A DNA stretch of 30,090 nucleotides from CAYVZZ01 sp964456185 (GTDB lineage Bacteria > Pseudomonadota > Gammaproteobacteria > Pseudomonadales > Alcanivoracaceae). The translations under genes and the position numbers were made by a program. The stretch covers positions 1 through 30,090 of the forward strand of contig CAYVZZ010000015.1 in the NCBI GenBank assembly GCA_964456185.1. Direction: 5' to 3'. Positions 15,594 through 23,981 of the stretch are shown one piece after another (the first letter of the stretch is position 1; every line of letters begins with the position of its first letter). The notes under the pieces were generated by a model. The model ran no database searches. It was given only the letters and a program-made list of their open reading frames with translations, and was not told the origin of the DNA.

Positions 15594-16472
15594 TTAGAGG
15601 TATGGCGTCACTAGCACGTCCACCGCCTCAAAGTTGGGGTTGGAACCGCCACCGGCCAAGTCACGCACCTTGATCGTCTTACGCGCAGCTGCGCGATTGG
15701 AAGGACCAACCACCAATAGGTCTGGTTGAATACCAAGCGGCTTGCCTTCGTCATCCTTAAACCCGCTCATCGCCGCCCAGGCAGTATCAAAGTTGTCTTG
15801 GTTAAGGGTGTTATTGCTGGCAAACGCCTGCTGCCAAAAGCCGAAGCCAGCGTTCACGCGTGCATCAACACCAAACTGGAATTCGTCGGTCGCAAAAACC
15901 TGGGGGTCGTCCAGGCTTACCATTGAACGAAAGTCATAAGCGCGGCGTTTTTGGAAAATCAATGGCTTCAAGGGGTGACGGGTGTCGAGCAAGAACCAAT
16001 AATCGCCACTGCCAGTGTTGTCGATGTTACTCACCGATTGGCCATTAACGGGATGATCGCTGTCAAAGAAGTATTGCTTGTCGTAGCACTTGGTGCTCAT
16101 GCCAGCGGCCAATAGCGCAAAGATCAGGGTGTCGGGGTGACGTTTTGCCGAATCGCCCATTGACTCCATTAGCTTTGAGTAAACGCCGTAAACATCGTCC
16201 TCAATGTCGTCACGGGGGACGCCCACTGTGGATTCGAATTTTTTATTTTTAATGGAGTAATCGTAGCTTTGCAGGTTTTTCACCTGGCGGTCACCAATCC
16301 ATTCGCGCAAGGCAGGGAATTGACCCAGCCAACCGTAATGGTTCTCACTGGTGGAGGATGGTACTGGCGTGGCGATTCTTTCCCAATCACCGGTGGCAGC
16401 ACTAAAGCCTTGTTTAAATGCCGCGTTGTACGCCTTGAAAAGGTCTTTGATATTGGCTTGATTGATAATCAT
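15594..16472 (-). CDS. Major capsid protein (Mu gpT-like)
   Basis: The frame is open to 16502, but the ATG at 16472 has AAGGA 8 nt upstream and gives the expected N-terminus, MIINQANIKDLFKAYNAAFK, for about 292 residues. Mu gpT is about 305. The sequence shows the family boxes: GWLGQFPALREWIGDRQ, YSIKNKKFESTVGVPRDDIEDD, and HPDTLIFALLAAG, then DLLVVGPSNRAAARKTI near the end. It makes the icosahedral shell with an HK97 fold. Scaffold and protease are encoded just upstream, the decoration protein directly before. Confidence 0.92.
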   Translation of the reverse strand: MIINQANIKDLFKAYNAAFKQGFSAATGDWERIATPVPSSTSENHYGWLGQFPALREWIGDRQVKNLQSYDYSIKNKKFESTVGVPRDDIEDDVYGVYSKLMESMGDSAKRHPDTLIFALLAAGMSTKCYDKQYFFDSDHPVNGQSVSNIDNTGSGDYWFLLDTRHPLKPLIFQKRRAYDFRSMVSLDDPQVFATDEFQFGVDARVNAGFGFWQQAFASNNTLNQDNFDTAWAAMSGFKDDEGKPLGIQPDLLVVGPSNRAAARKTIKVRDLAGGGSNPNFEAVDVLVTPYL

Positions 16473-16483
16473 GGTGCGTATCC

Positions 16484-16885
16484 TTATTTGATGTGAACCC
16501 ACACGCCGTCGTCATCGACATCGTCGATGGTGCCGCCAACGCTACGTGCATTTGTGTTTGAGCTAGACGATACGGTTTGATCATCCACCAGGTAGGCGTC
16601 ATTGCCGATGTGTGTACGGTCAATGTCACCGACATTGGCAAACCGGAATGTCCCTTTTCGGGTAGCCACCCGACTAGCGCCCGCGGTGCCGTTCGTGTTG
16701 TCGACTTGTGCATCGGCGCGACCTCGCGGGGTTAATCCTGTCGCCTCGGTGGCGGGTGCCGCATAACCGTTGGCGTCCAGCACCACAAAGCTGCCTGCAT
16801 AGATGATCTCGCCGGCGGCCACGGGATCACTAAATTGATCACCGGCGCGGTAAGGAGTGTTGCGATCGTGAGATAGTGCGGTCAT
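16484..16885 (-). CDS. Head decoration / structural protein of the DUF2190 type
   Basis: A 133-residue protein between the protease/scaffold and capsid genes. It is small, beta-rich and acidic, with DPVAAGEIIYAGSFVVLDANGYAAPA near the start, which resembles the DUF2190 fold of capsid decoration proteins. It includes RVATRKGTFRFANVGDIDRTHIGNDAYLVDDQTVS and a closing VGGTIDDVDDDGVWVHI. In Mu-like phages this position holds an equivalent structural head protein. Its 4-nt overlap with the protease gene suggests coupled expression. Confidence 0.78.
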   Translation of the reverse strand: MTALSHDRNTPYRAGDQFSDPVAAGEIIYAGSFVVLDANGYAAPATEATGLTPRGRADAQVDNTNGTAGASRVATRKGTFRFANVGDIDRTHIGNDAYLVDDQTVSSSSNTNARSVGGTIDDVDDDGVWVHIK

Positions 16886-17442
16886 GAGTTGTCCTCCGCG
16901 TTAAGTTTTTGATAGTCGGCAGGGTCGATGCCGGTGGCTCTGCAAATGGCGATTTGGCTTTCGCTCAAATGTGTGTCGTCATCGCCACTTGCGGGTTTTT
17001 TACCCTTGGTTTGTGTCCCTTTTAGAGCAGCAATCACCGGCGTTTTGTCGAGATACGACTTTAATGAGGCCACATCCGTCTTACCCAAAGAGCGCGCCCA
17101 GTCTTCCTGATCGGCGAGCAATTTGCCGTCGGCCAAGCCTTGCTGAACGAGGCTATCCACTTCTTTTTGGGTGGCATCAGTTTTGAGGCTAGCCAATTCG
17201 GTCTTCAATGATTCGAATTGGTCTAGCGGCACATATTTGGTGGGATCAGCCGCTTTAGTCGCCTGCGATTTCAATGCGGCGACTTGGCTTTTTAGGTCGT
17301 CACCTTCTTTAATGTCTAGCGCTTGGCGTAATTCGGACAAGGTTGTGTCGCTGGCTTTGAGGCTTTTCAATGCAGCTGTCAGCTGTTCATCAGTTGCCTC
17401 ATTATCCAGCCCAAGTAGTTCGATCAATTGGTCGCGTTTCAC
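16882..17442 (-). CDS. Nested head scaffold protein from an internal start in the protease gene (gpZ-like)
   Basis: In phage Mu the scaffold is made from an internal start inside the protease gene. Here a GTG at 17442, in frame at codon 182, has AGGAG 9 nt upstream. The product, of about 186 residues, starts VKRDQLIELLGLDNEATDEQ. It is mostly helical and charged, with coiled-coil-like stretches (LKSLKASDTTLSELRQALDI and QFESLKTELASLKTDATQ), as scaffolds are. It ends with the same C-terminus as the full protein. Internal initiation is inferred from the ribosome site and the family precedent. Confidence 0.55.
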   Translation of the reverse strand: MKRDQLIELLGLDNEATDEQLTAALKSLKASDTTLSELRQALDIKEGDDLKSQVAALKSQATKAADPTKYVPLDQFESLKTELASLKTDATQKEVDSLVQQGLADGKLLADQEDWARSLGKTDVASLKSYLDKTPVIAALKGTQTKGKKPASGDDDTHLSESQIAICRATGIDPADYQKLNAEDNS

Positions 17443-17985
17443 GGTGCTGTTCTCCTGGTGGGTCTTAAAAAAATCAAAGCGGGCGGCTGCAATCGACGAC
17501 AAGCTATCTAGTCCGTCAATTGCCGCGTAATTGGTTAAAGCCGCCATCAAGATGTCAGTGACTTCGCCGGTGGCCGGATTGAAGGCAATGACGGGTGATA
17601 AGTAACGGTATTCGCCGGCCTCGATTCGGTTTTTCGCTGCTGCGGTCCATTGCACGTTAGTGGCATACAAACCGTCGGCGCGCCATTCAAGCTGGTCGGG
17701 TTGCCACCAACCGGCCGCAGGCGCCGGTTTGCCGTTGGTTTCGGCCAGCAGCGTTTGGTGCTCGTAATCGATGACGGCGTCATCTTTGCGGGCTTTGGCC
17801 GCCGCAATAACTCGCGCGGCGATATCGGCATTCATTAACCAAGCACCTGTCGCGATATGGGGGCGTCCATCGCGCGCTTGAAAGCGACCATTGGGAACCA
17901 ACCGAATAGCGCTTGGCGCGTTATTCCCTGAGAGGTCAACGCGGCAAGCGGCAAGCGCAATATGTGGGGGGCGTGTTGTGTTCAT
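16882..17985 (-). CDS. Prohead protease with scaffold domain (Mu gpI-like, peptidase U35)
   Basis: A 367-residue protein. Residues 1-165 are the protease: the N-terminal LAACRVDLSG..IRLVPNGRFQARDGRP, the DYEHQTLL box with a conserved histidine at 75, and the AGWW and GEYRYLSPVIAF boxes of the Mu I family. Residues about 182-340 are the scaffold-like coiled-coil part. It cleaves scaffold and itself during capsid maturation. A 216-bp region separates it from the gpG gene upstream. No catalytic residue appears lost, though the family's active site is only partly known. Confidence 0.9.
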   Translation of the reverse strand: MNTTRPPHIALAACRVDLSGNNAPSAIRLVPNGRFQARDGRPHIATGAWLMNADIAARVIAAAKARKDDAVIDYEHQTLLAETNGKPAPAAGWWQPDQLEWRADGLYATNVQWTAAAKNRIEAGEYRYLSPVIAFNPATGEVTDILMAALTNYAAIDGLDSLSSIAAARFDFFKTHQENSTVKRDQLIELLGLDNEATDEQLTAALKSLKASDTTLSELRQALDIKEGDDLKSQVAALKSQATKAADPTKYVPLDQFESLKTELASLKTDATQKEVDSLVQQGLADGKLLADQEDWARSLGKTDVASLKSYLDKTPVIAALKGTQTKGKKPASGDDDTHLSESQIAICRATGIDPADYQKLNAEDNS

Positions 17986-18201
17986 GTGCCCAATTTAAAC
18001 GGGCGTTGCTTTGCCGTCCTTTGAAGCGCAGCAAAACTTGAACAGATGATGAGGCGGGTGTTTTCAGCGTGGCGGTCGTTAGATATGGCCGCCAAACCGT
18101 TCTTAACCTATGTTAAACATACCTAACAGGACTTTAACGCGTCATTGCACTGCGTGGCGGTAAAATCGCTCAGAACAGCTTAAATCGGCGCAGACGAGTT
18201 A

Positions 18202-18672
18202 TTATTTTAGGCTGTCTTCTACGTGCTCCTGGATTATCTCAAGCAGGTGCTGTTTATCTGTATCCGATATGCCGAGAAAAGGGCGTGCCGGAATGCGCCC
18301 CCAAGGGATCGGCCGGCCGCGACGGTCTTTACCAAACTCCCCCTTGGCCGCACCGAACTGCTGTACAGCGGAATATTTCAAAACAGAACCAATAAGCAAG
18401 CGACCCGCATCAATCTGGTAATGGATTTCGTCACTTAATCGGTGTGTTTCACCAATAAGCGGTTTGCTGCCACTTTTACGGCTAAGGGTGGAAGGTTTAT
18501 TGGGTGCCCAGTCGCTGCCATCTGGTGCGGTGCCAGTGACAAAGCGCTGTTTCGTGCTGTCGATCAGCACTTCACCCATCTCCTGCAAGGCGGGTTTTAA
18601 TGCACCATCAAGTTTTTCTAATCGTGCAATAGCCTTGCGTAATTGACGATCATCAAAGTTGATTTCAATCAT
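18202..18672 (-). CDS. Virion morphogenesis protein (Mu gpG-like)
   Basis: A 156-residue protein starting MIEINFDDRQLRKAIARLEKLDGALKPAL. The boxes STKQRFVTGTAPDGSDWAPNKPST and GETHRLSDEIHYQ, with the C-terminal IPARPFLGISDTDKQ, are characteristic of the phage virion morphogenesis family. A GGAG ribosome site lies 6 nt before the ATG. In Mu the protein is injected or tail-associated and needed for morphogenesis. It follows the gpF-like gene after a structured 108-bp spacer. Confidence 0.9.
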   Translation of the reverse strand: MIEINFDDRQLRKAIARLEKLDGALKPALQEMGEVLIDSTKQRFVTGTAPDGSDWAPNKPSTLSRKSGSKPLIGETHRLSDEIHYQIDAGRLLIGSVLKYSAVQQFGAAKGEFGKDRRGRPIPWGRIPARPFLGISDTDKQHLLEIIQEHVEDSLK

Positions 18673-18699
18673 GGGTTGCTCCAGAATAAAGTCAAGTCC

Positions 18700-18784
18700 G
18701 TGGTGCAGTGTGTCCCAATGGGTAGCGGGTTACGGGTGAGGCGACTCACGCGGTGATGCTGGTTCGAGTCCAGCCCTGCATCAC
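18700..18784 (+). other. tRNA-like structure between the gpF and gpG genes
   Basis: On the plus strand a near-complete tRNA outline is visible. The outer stem pairs 18700-18708 with 18776-18784 (nine pairs, one a G-U). The T-arm is perfect: GCTGG TTCGAGT CCAGC at 18758-18774, holding the GGTTCGAGTCC B-box. A D-arm is plausible: CCC (18714-18716) with GGG (18727-18729) around AATGGGTAGC. The central arm is GTGAG/CTCAC at 18736-18740 and 18745-18749, but its loop has 4 nt instead of 7, so no normal anticodon loop exists. It runs antisense to the late mRNA and overlaps the stop of the gpF-like gene. A decayed tRNA, tRNA mimic or structural spacer are all possible. Confidence 0.45.
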
Positions 18785-20052
18785 AGACTTCCTTCCAACA
18801 AGTCGTATTGCCCGCTGTTGAGCATCCCTCTTATTGATGCAAGCGCTTCATCATCCAACTTCCTAGCAGTTTTCAGCAGATTCACCTTTCCATTCTTTTT
18901 CAATTGATAGTCTAGGTGAACAACCAATTTGGTCCCTTTAGGCTGTGTGTAGACAAACAGCAAACCAGCTCCTTTGGGGTCTTGGTCGACCAACACGGCA
19001 TCCGGCCGTTGCAAATGCATTGGCAATTGACGCAACCACTCATCGGCTACTGGGGCAAACTTCTTGTGGCGCAACATGTGTCCAATGGCTTTGTCGGTGA
19101 TGACAATGCCGGCAGTGGCCGGCATGAGATCGGGATGGTGCTGCTGCAAGGCTGACACCACCGTCTTGGACAACGCGCCAACAGTAAATTGTTTACCTTG
19201 GGTCTTGTGATCATTGTTTGTGGCCTTGTCGAAGAAGGTCTCCCACTGTTCTTGCTGGACGGTGCGCACTGCGGGCGGTGGCTCTTGTGCCCAAAAACTC
19301 GCCCCCAATGCCGCAGGCCAGCTATTCAGCTTGGCTTTCAAGGCATTGACAGTATGCGCGACGCTAGCACCGGGGGCATAGTCCCACCCCTTGTCAATAC
19401 CCGGCGGCATGCCGTTGTTGGCTTGGCGTTTGTCCCAGTCAGGCGGCATTGCTTTGTCCGGGTCGCCACCCATGCGGCGAGCCCCTTTGTCTGAACGCGC
19501 ACCGACCACATAACAATGGCACAACCAACCATTGGGTGGGTAATGAGTGACCCAAAAAGGATGACTGGGCGGCCGCGCGATGCCGTCCCAGGCTTGGTGT
19601 TGTGGACGTGGGTGCCGCACAGAGTCGTTGTGGCGATACACCCAGAGCGCAAAGCCACCTTCTTGCAGCTGGGCGTACCGCCCGGCGGCATAGGCGGTGC
19701 TGGTGTTGGTCTGATAAATGATGCGGGTGCGCCAGGCGCGTCCCCGCTTGCTGGTTTCTCCCGTCCAGCCATGCCAGTTGTGCTTTTCTATTGCTTCGAA
19801 AAAGTCCTTGCGGAAGGCCTCAAGGCTTTCGCCTTCACTGATAGCACGATCCAGAGAGTCGCCCAGGTCAGCCAACAGGTCGGTTTTCATGGCTCCCGCC
19901 ACCATAAAAGCCCTGTCGTGAGCAGCGCGCTTGAGGTCATCCCAACGTGAGGTTGGCACGAGTTTGCGCAGCTTATTACGAAAAAAAGCCACCTGCTCCT
20001 TAAAGTTTTTCTTGAGAGCGCCGCTGGCAACGCTGGGTTGTTCAGTCGCCAC
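18781..20052 (-). CDS. Minor head protein gpF-like (Mu gp30) with a C-terminal PBECR-type nuclease-like domain
   Basis: The frame extends to 20103, but a GTG at 20052 is preceded by GGAGAG at 5 nt and overlaps the portal stop by 11 nt, so I take that start (about 423 residues). Residues about 100-200 hold the gpF/SPP1 gp7 core: WRTRIIYQTNTSTAYAAGRYAQLQ, VYRHNDSVRHPRPQHQAWDG and the PPNGWLCHCYV zinc-type box. The last 130 residues (IVITDKAIGHMLRHKK, RPDAVLVDQDPKGAGLLFVY) look like the PBECR domain, a RelE/EndoU/ColE5-like fold fused to virion proteins. The protein enters the head and may be injected with the DNA. Confidence 0.85.
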   Translation of the reverse strand: MATEQPSVASGALKKNFKEQVAFFRNKLRKLVPTSRWDDLKRAAHDRAFMVAGAMKTDLLADLGDSLDRAISEGESLEAFRKDFFEAIEKHNWHGWTGETSKRGRAWRTRIIYQTNTSTAYAAGRYAQLQEGGFALWVYRHNDSVRHPRPQHQAWDGIARPPSHPFWVTHYPPNGWLCHCYVVGARSDKGARRMGGDPDKAMPPDWDKRQANNGMPPGIDKGWDYAPGASVAHTVNALKAKLNSWPAALGASFWAQEPPPAVRTVQQEQWETFFDKATNNDHKTQGKQFTVGALSKTVVSALQQHHPDLMPATAGIVITDKAIGHMLRHKKFAPVADEWLRQLPMHLQRPDAVLVDQDPKGAGLLFVYTQPKGTKLVVHLDYQLKKNGKVNLLKTARKLDDEALASIRGMLNSGQYDLLEGSL

Positions 20053-21631
20053 TGCCGCTCTCCACATCAAAGCGACCGGCGGCACCGGCGGACACCAGGG
20101 CATCAGCCAGTTGTGCGGCTAGCGGGTTGGTATCCAACTCGTCGAAGGCATCGAGCATCATAGCGCGAGCTTCTTCCAACGACGTGGCGGCATTGAGAAT
20201 GTCGGTCACGGTGGCCAACCAGTCGGCAATGCTGCTTTGCGTGACATCCCCCAATTGATCGGCGATTAAGGCGGCAGGCGTATCGGGGTCGGGCGTGTTT
20301 TGATCGCCACTGAGCGGGCTGGAAAGCGCGGCGACATTGCCTTTCAGAGCGCTATGCGCGGCGGGCTGAGCAGACAAGGCCAGCACATCATTATCATTGT
20401 CAGCCAACGGAATGCCCAGTTTTTCATGCGCCCAACTCACAGGGATGCGCATGCCAACCCCGACCAGCTGAGGCAACGCTTCGCTAAAATCCTTAATATC
20501 CTCGATTTCGGTGGTATTGAAGGCGAAGCGCGGTGCGCGGTCAGTGTCGGCAATCAACCCATTGAGTAACCCGAGCGGCAACACCAATTGCTGAGTGAGC
20601 GTACCATTAAGCTGACGTGCGTCCGAAACAGTGATATCCCATCGCACTTTGTCGTGCACTTCACCCAAGGCGCGCGAGCCTGCGCCATTATTGCCGCTAG
20701 TCGCCGTGAGTGTCTGCCCAACAATGGCTTTGCTGACCGAGGCTTCTGCCCATTCCGTCATGGCCTTGAACGGGTCGGCCTGGCCTGCTGCAGCGTTTTG
20801 AAAATCAATGGACATGCCATCAGGGATGATGCCGCCCGCCGAGTGACCAATCGCCATGACGGCACGCAGCAGCGTCGCCTTCTCTTTTGAGGTGGCACCC
20901 CTGGGGTATTTACCCAAGCGCAACGGCAGCCCGTAGATCTCCAGAAACTCAGCGAGATCACGGATGCTGTATTGCTTAAACAGATACGGCCAGGCGAGCA
21001 CCCGAAACAGCGCCTCACGCGGCAACCAGCCGTTGGTGGCAGCATGACGATGCACCACCCAGCCCAGTGGCCAGAGTGGCTCACCATTGGCGTGGCCGGG
21101 TTGGCGCAGCCGCAAGTCGTTGCGATTGTCCGGCGGCACAGTGAACCAACGCTGCGGACGGTGATTCAAAGCCCTTATCAGTCGCTGGCCGTTGTGTGCG
21201 GGTGCCCACTCGATTTCAAGGGCAGAAAAGCCTTTACCAATGGCGTCGGTCAAGTCGAACAACACCTTTTCCATATCAAGGGTGTCGCGCATCAAGCTGT
21301 CAAGCGCTTGGGTCTGGCGCTTTTCCGATGCACTGGCATCGCGGGGCGGCAATAGCTGCCAGTCGAGCCCCATCACAGAGCGCCGTCGTTTGGAAAGTTC
21401 GGAAAAAATTTGCGTGTCTTTCTCTTCCATGTCATCAAACAGATCACACTGGGCGATGATGTCACCTTGTTCAGCCCGCTGCAGAATGCGCGCCAACCGC
21501 TGTGGCGTCAGGCCGCGCGAGGGGTGCAACGCCACTTCCTGACGCAGCTGTACCACGCGTGAGGTCTGCTCATCGTTGAAGGCGGGTGTGTGGCCGGGCC
21601 ATGCCGATTTAAGTTTGTCGATCCAGTTCAT
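20042..21631 (-). CDS. Portal protein (DUF935, Mu gp29-like)
   Basis: A 529-residue protein right after the large terminase gene. The family signature is clear: DLFDDMEEKDTQIFSELSKRRRSVMGLDW near residue 65, VLFDLTDAIGKGFSALEIEW near 145, FRVLAWPYLFKQYSIRDLAEFLEIYGLP, and GSRALGEVHDKVRWD. Length fits Mu gp29 (about 512). It forms the dodecameric DNA gate at one capsid vertex, to which the terminase docks. The C-terminal 90 residues are Asp/Ala-rich and variable. The 3' end overlaps the gpF-like gene. Confidence 0.92.
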   Translation of the reverse strand: MNWIDKLKSAWPGHTPAFNDEQTSRVVQLRQEVALHPSRGLTPQRLARILQRAEQGDIIAQCDLFDDMEEKDTQIFSELSKRRRSVMGLDWQLLPPRDASASEKRQTQALDSLMRDTLDMEKVLFDLTDAIGKGFSALEIEWAPAHNGQRLIRALNHRPQRWFTVPPDNRNDLRLRQPGHANGEPLWPLGWVVHRHAATNGWLPREALFRVLAWPYLFKQYSIRDLAEFLEIYGLPLRLGKYPRGATSKEKATLLRAVMAIGHSAGGIIPDGMSIDFQNAAAGQADPFKAMTEWAEASVSKAIVGQTLTATSGNNGAGSRALGEVHDKVRWDITVSDARQLNGTLTQQLVLPLGLLNGLIADTDRAPRFAFNTTEIEDIKDFSEALPQLVGVGMRIPVSWAHEKLGIPLADNDNDVLALSAQPAAHSALKGNVAALSSPLSGDQNTPDPDTPAALIADQLGDVTQSSIADWLATVTDILNAATSLEEARAMMLDAFDELDTNPLAAQLADALVSAGAAGRFDVESGSGD

Positions 21632-21635
21632 AAGG

Positions 21636-23144
21636 TCACCAAATGCCTGCTTGCAGGTCGGGAATATCGTTGAGGTCGTCGTCCAAGTCGTCTGTCAGGC
21701 CATCCCAGCGCCCATGCTTGGCAGGGACGCCCTGCCAATCGATGGCCACGGGCGCATCGTTGGCCGCCGAGTTGGCCAACACACAAGCCATTGCCGAGTC
21801 GCCGTGTCGATTGCCGTCGCTGTCAGTTTTTCGATTGGGCAGGCGCGCCACACCGCGCACCAGTTTGAAGGCGCGGTGGTCTTCGAGCACATTGTCATGC
21901 TGCGGCAAGGTGATGGTGCGGTCTTCAAAACGGGCTTTGTAAGCGGGCATTTGTTCGCGATACCAGCCCTCTGTGGGCATCACCTGATCCACCATCGAGC
22001 CCCAGTGATCATGCGCTGCCTCGCTGATGTATTGTCCGTTGCCCCGACTGTCGATGCCGGCGGCCACTAAGCGTGGCAGGTTGTCGCCGACGGCAAACAA
22101 CACCTGCTCTTGCTGCTTAAAGGGCACATTGTGCATTTCCACGAGAAACGGCACGGTACGGTGCAGGTTGTCGCCGATGGCCATCGGCGCAATCACGCTC
22201 ATGTCGCCACTGCGCGCGAAGTCCATGCCCAGCACATGCCGCTGTCTGTCGCTGAGCAGCTGCACTAGCGGCATCAGCTCATCGGCGATCCAGTCGGCCA
22301 TGAGGGCGGCGCGTTGCGGCTCTGGCAGCAGGTTGAAGTCGCGCGTGCCGTTGTATTGCAGCACCGGTGCAGGTTGCATGCAGGCCTCGATCATCACGCG
22401 TGTGAGATAAGCCCCACCACCAAGAGAGGGCACGCAAAATAGCTCTTCCTCTTCATTGGGCTTGTAGCGACGAATCAATTGTTGTCGCCACTGCGCTTCC
22501 GCTTCATTACTCCACATTTTTCCGGTGACGTCACAGATGCGCTTATAAAGCCCATCACGTAACGCATCATCTAATGTCACCCGATGCAAGCTGTAGTCGT
22601 AGCGCGCCGCACGGATGTCGTTTATTAGCTGGTTAAATGGATTATCTTCACCATCATGTGTGCTGATGATGCGGATACAGCCACCCCAGACGGTCATGGC
22701 CATCGCGGCTTTCAAGAGCTCGCCGATATCGTCCACAAATGCGGCTTCATCAATCACCAGCCGTTCACCGGGGCGGCCTTTGGATCGCAAGTTGCGCGGA
22801 TTACTGGTGAAGGCTTGAATTTGGTGGCCGGAATCAAATTTTATGGTGTAAGAAAGCACCTGTTTGTCATCATGCTCAATGACCGATTCTTCAATCTGGC
22901 TGGCCGCCATTTGATAGGCGGCCGCCCAGCCAGCGCAATCTTGAATAAACCCTTGGGTCATTTCCTTGTTATAGGAAATGTAATACACATTAGCCCCTGC
23001 ACTAGAGGCTGCATAAAGCACATCATCGGCAGCTTCGGCATAAGACAACCCCACACGGCGGCTTTTCTCCATGACTTTTACGGCGGCATCGTCAGCCACC
23101 CAGCGCTGCTGATAACCCAATAAGATGGCATTAGGTGCACTCAT
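21636..23144 (-). CDS. Large terminase subunit (Mu gp28-like)
   Basis: A 502-residue packaging motor. The ATPase part has a variant Walker A region, EKSRRVGLSYAEA (about 26-38), and a Walker B, ERLVIDEAAF (127-136), followed by the coupling motif RIISTHDG near 158-165. The nuclease part shows HVLGMDFARSGD with Asp308, AAGIDSRGNG with Asp365, and a late DGNRHGDSAMA box, fitting an RNase-H-like nuclease triad. Mu-like terminases package headfuls, including host DNA next to the prophage. It overlaps the small subunit gene by 4 nt. Confidence 0.93.
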   Translation of the reverse strand: MSAPNAILLGYQQRWVADDAAVKVMEKSRRVGLSYAEAADDVLYAASSAGANVYYISYNKEMTQGFIQDCAGWAAAYQMAASQIEESVIEHDDKQVLSYTIKFDSGHQIQAFTSNPRNLRSKGRPGERLVIDEAAFVDDIGELLKAAMAMTVWGGCIRIISTHDGEDNPFNQLINDIRAARYDYSLHRVTLDDALRDGLYKRICDVTGKMWSNEAEAQWRQQLIRRYKPNEEEELFCVPSLGGGAYLTRVMIEACMQPAPVLQYNGTRDFNLLPEPQRAALMADWIADELMPLVQLLSDRQRHVLGMDFARSGDMSVIAPMAIGDNLHRTVPFLVEMHNVPFKQQEQVLFAVGDNLPRLVAAGIDSRGNGQYISEAAHDHWGSMVDQVMPTEGWYREQMPAYKARFEDRTITLPQHDNVLEDHRAFKLVRGVARLPNRKTDSDGNRHGDSAMACVLANSAANDAPVAIDWQGVPAKHGRWDGLTDDLDDDLNDIPDLQAGIW

Positions 23145-23665
23145 GAAAGCCCCGCCATAATCGCTTTCCGCAACGCATCAACGCCGTCATCACTCAAGCC
23201 TTGTTTGCGGCCGGTTTGTTCGGCTTGCGTCGCCGCTTCCTCCAGCGCTTGCCGCCGAACTTCGGCAGCGAGTTTTTTCTGGCTAATTGATGCCCGACCC
23301 AAATCGGCGATGGCACGAGCCACCTTGTCGAGGCTCATGCTTTCGACATCAAACTGTGCGTCCACCATGACATCGAATAAGCGCTCTTGAACCAGACGCA
23401 TTAACGCCTCATTGACAGCCCCTTCGTCATCGGGACTTTCGGCTACCACCGCACGCGCCTGCTCGGTGATTAATCGGACTCGCTCTAATCGGTCTTTGAA
23501 GCTTTTTCCGTAGCGCCCCAAACCCGACACGGACAAATCGATGCCGTGTGCCCGACAATCAGCAACAAGCTCTTCATATCCCGCAAAACCCCGGCTCACC
23601 AGCTCGCGGTCTAACCATTGGCGCTGTTCTGAATTTAATAAATCGACCTTGGAAACGCGCGGCAT
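23141..23665 (-). CDS. Small terminase subunit candidate (DUF3486, Mu gp27-like)
   Basis: The frame runs up to 23746, but the ATG at 23665 gives the family N-terminus MPRVSKVDLLNSEQRQWLDRELV (174 residues) and has a purine-rich GAGAG upstream. It continues with a GIDLSVSGLGRYGKSF segment, a helix-turn-helix-like DNA-binding region. The rest is helical and Ala/Glu-rich (EEAATQAEQTGRKQGLSDDG). DUF3486 proteins precede gp28 terminases in Mu-like phages and are thought to recognise phage DNA. The role as small terminase is by family and position. Confidence 0.85.
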   Translation of the reverse strand: MPRVSKVDLLNSEQRQWLDRELVSRGFAGYEELVADCRAHGIDLSVSGLGRYGKSFKDRLERVRLITEQARAVVAESPDDEGAVNEALMRLVQERLFDVMVDAQFDVESMSLDKVARAIADLGRASISQKKLAAEVRRQALEEAATQAEQTGRKQGLSDDGVDALRKAIMAGLS

Positions 23666-23669
23666 TCTC

Positions 23670-23981
23670 TCAGCCCCCCCAATATTTCTCGGGGCGGGCA
23701 ATGCCCGGCAAACAAGCGACCGTGTACTCGGCGACATCCACACCATAATGGTTCAACTTGGCGTGCCAGGCACCGTGCGGGGCTTTTTCCAACTCAATCA
23801 GTTTGCGGTCATCGAGATAGTCCAACTCGCGGCGCAACTCAGACGGCGTGGCGTCGGGATATACGCCCTGGATGGTTTGCACAATCAGTGCCTCGTGCGC
23901 GCCAATTGGACGCGCGTGGTTCAACGTCAGCAAGATGGTCCAGCGCATGCCTTCGCGGCGGGCTTTGGCAAAATCAATCAT
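23670..23981 (-). CDS. Small winged-helix-like phage protein (BcepMu gp26 type)
   Basis: A 103-residue protein. The sequence MRWTILLTLNHARPIGAHEALIVQTIQGVYPDATPSELRRELDYLDDRKLIELEK reads as a winged-helix fold: three helices, then a beta hairpin. It ends HYGVDVAEYTVACLPGIARPEKYWGG, a conserved-looking terminus in this gene position of Mu-like phages. Overlap with the preceding coiled-coil gene is 8 nt. The function is not established; DNA binding linked to packaging is a reasonable guess. Confidence 0.75.
   Translation of the reverse strand: MIDFAKARREGMRWTILLTLNHARPIGAHEALIVQTIQGVYPDATPSELRRELDYLDDRKLIELEKAPHGAWHAKLNHYGVDVAEYTVACLPGIARPEKYWGG

Noticed and set aside
18700..18784. A functional tRNA gene
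   Set aside because: The central arm has a 4-nt loop and no readable anticodon loop, so it is listed only as tRNA-like.
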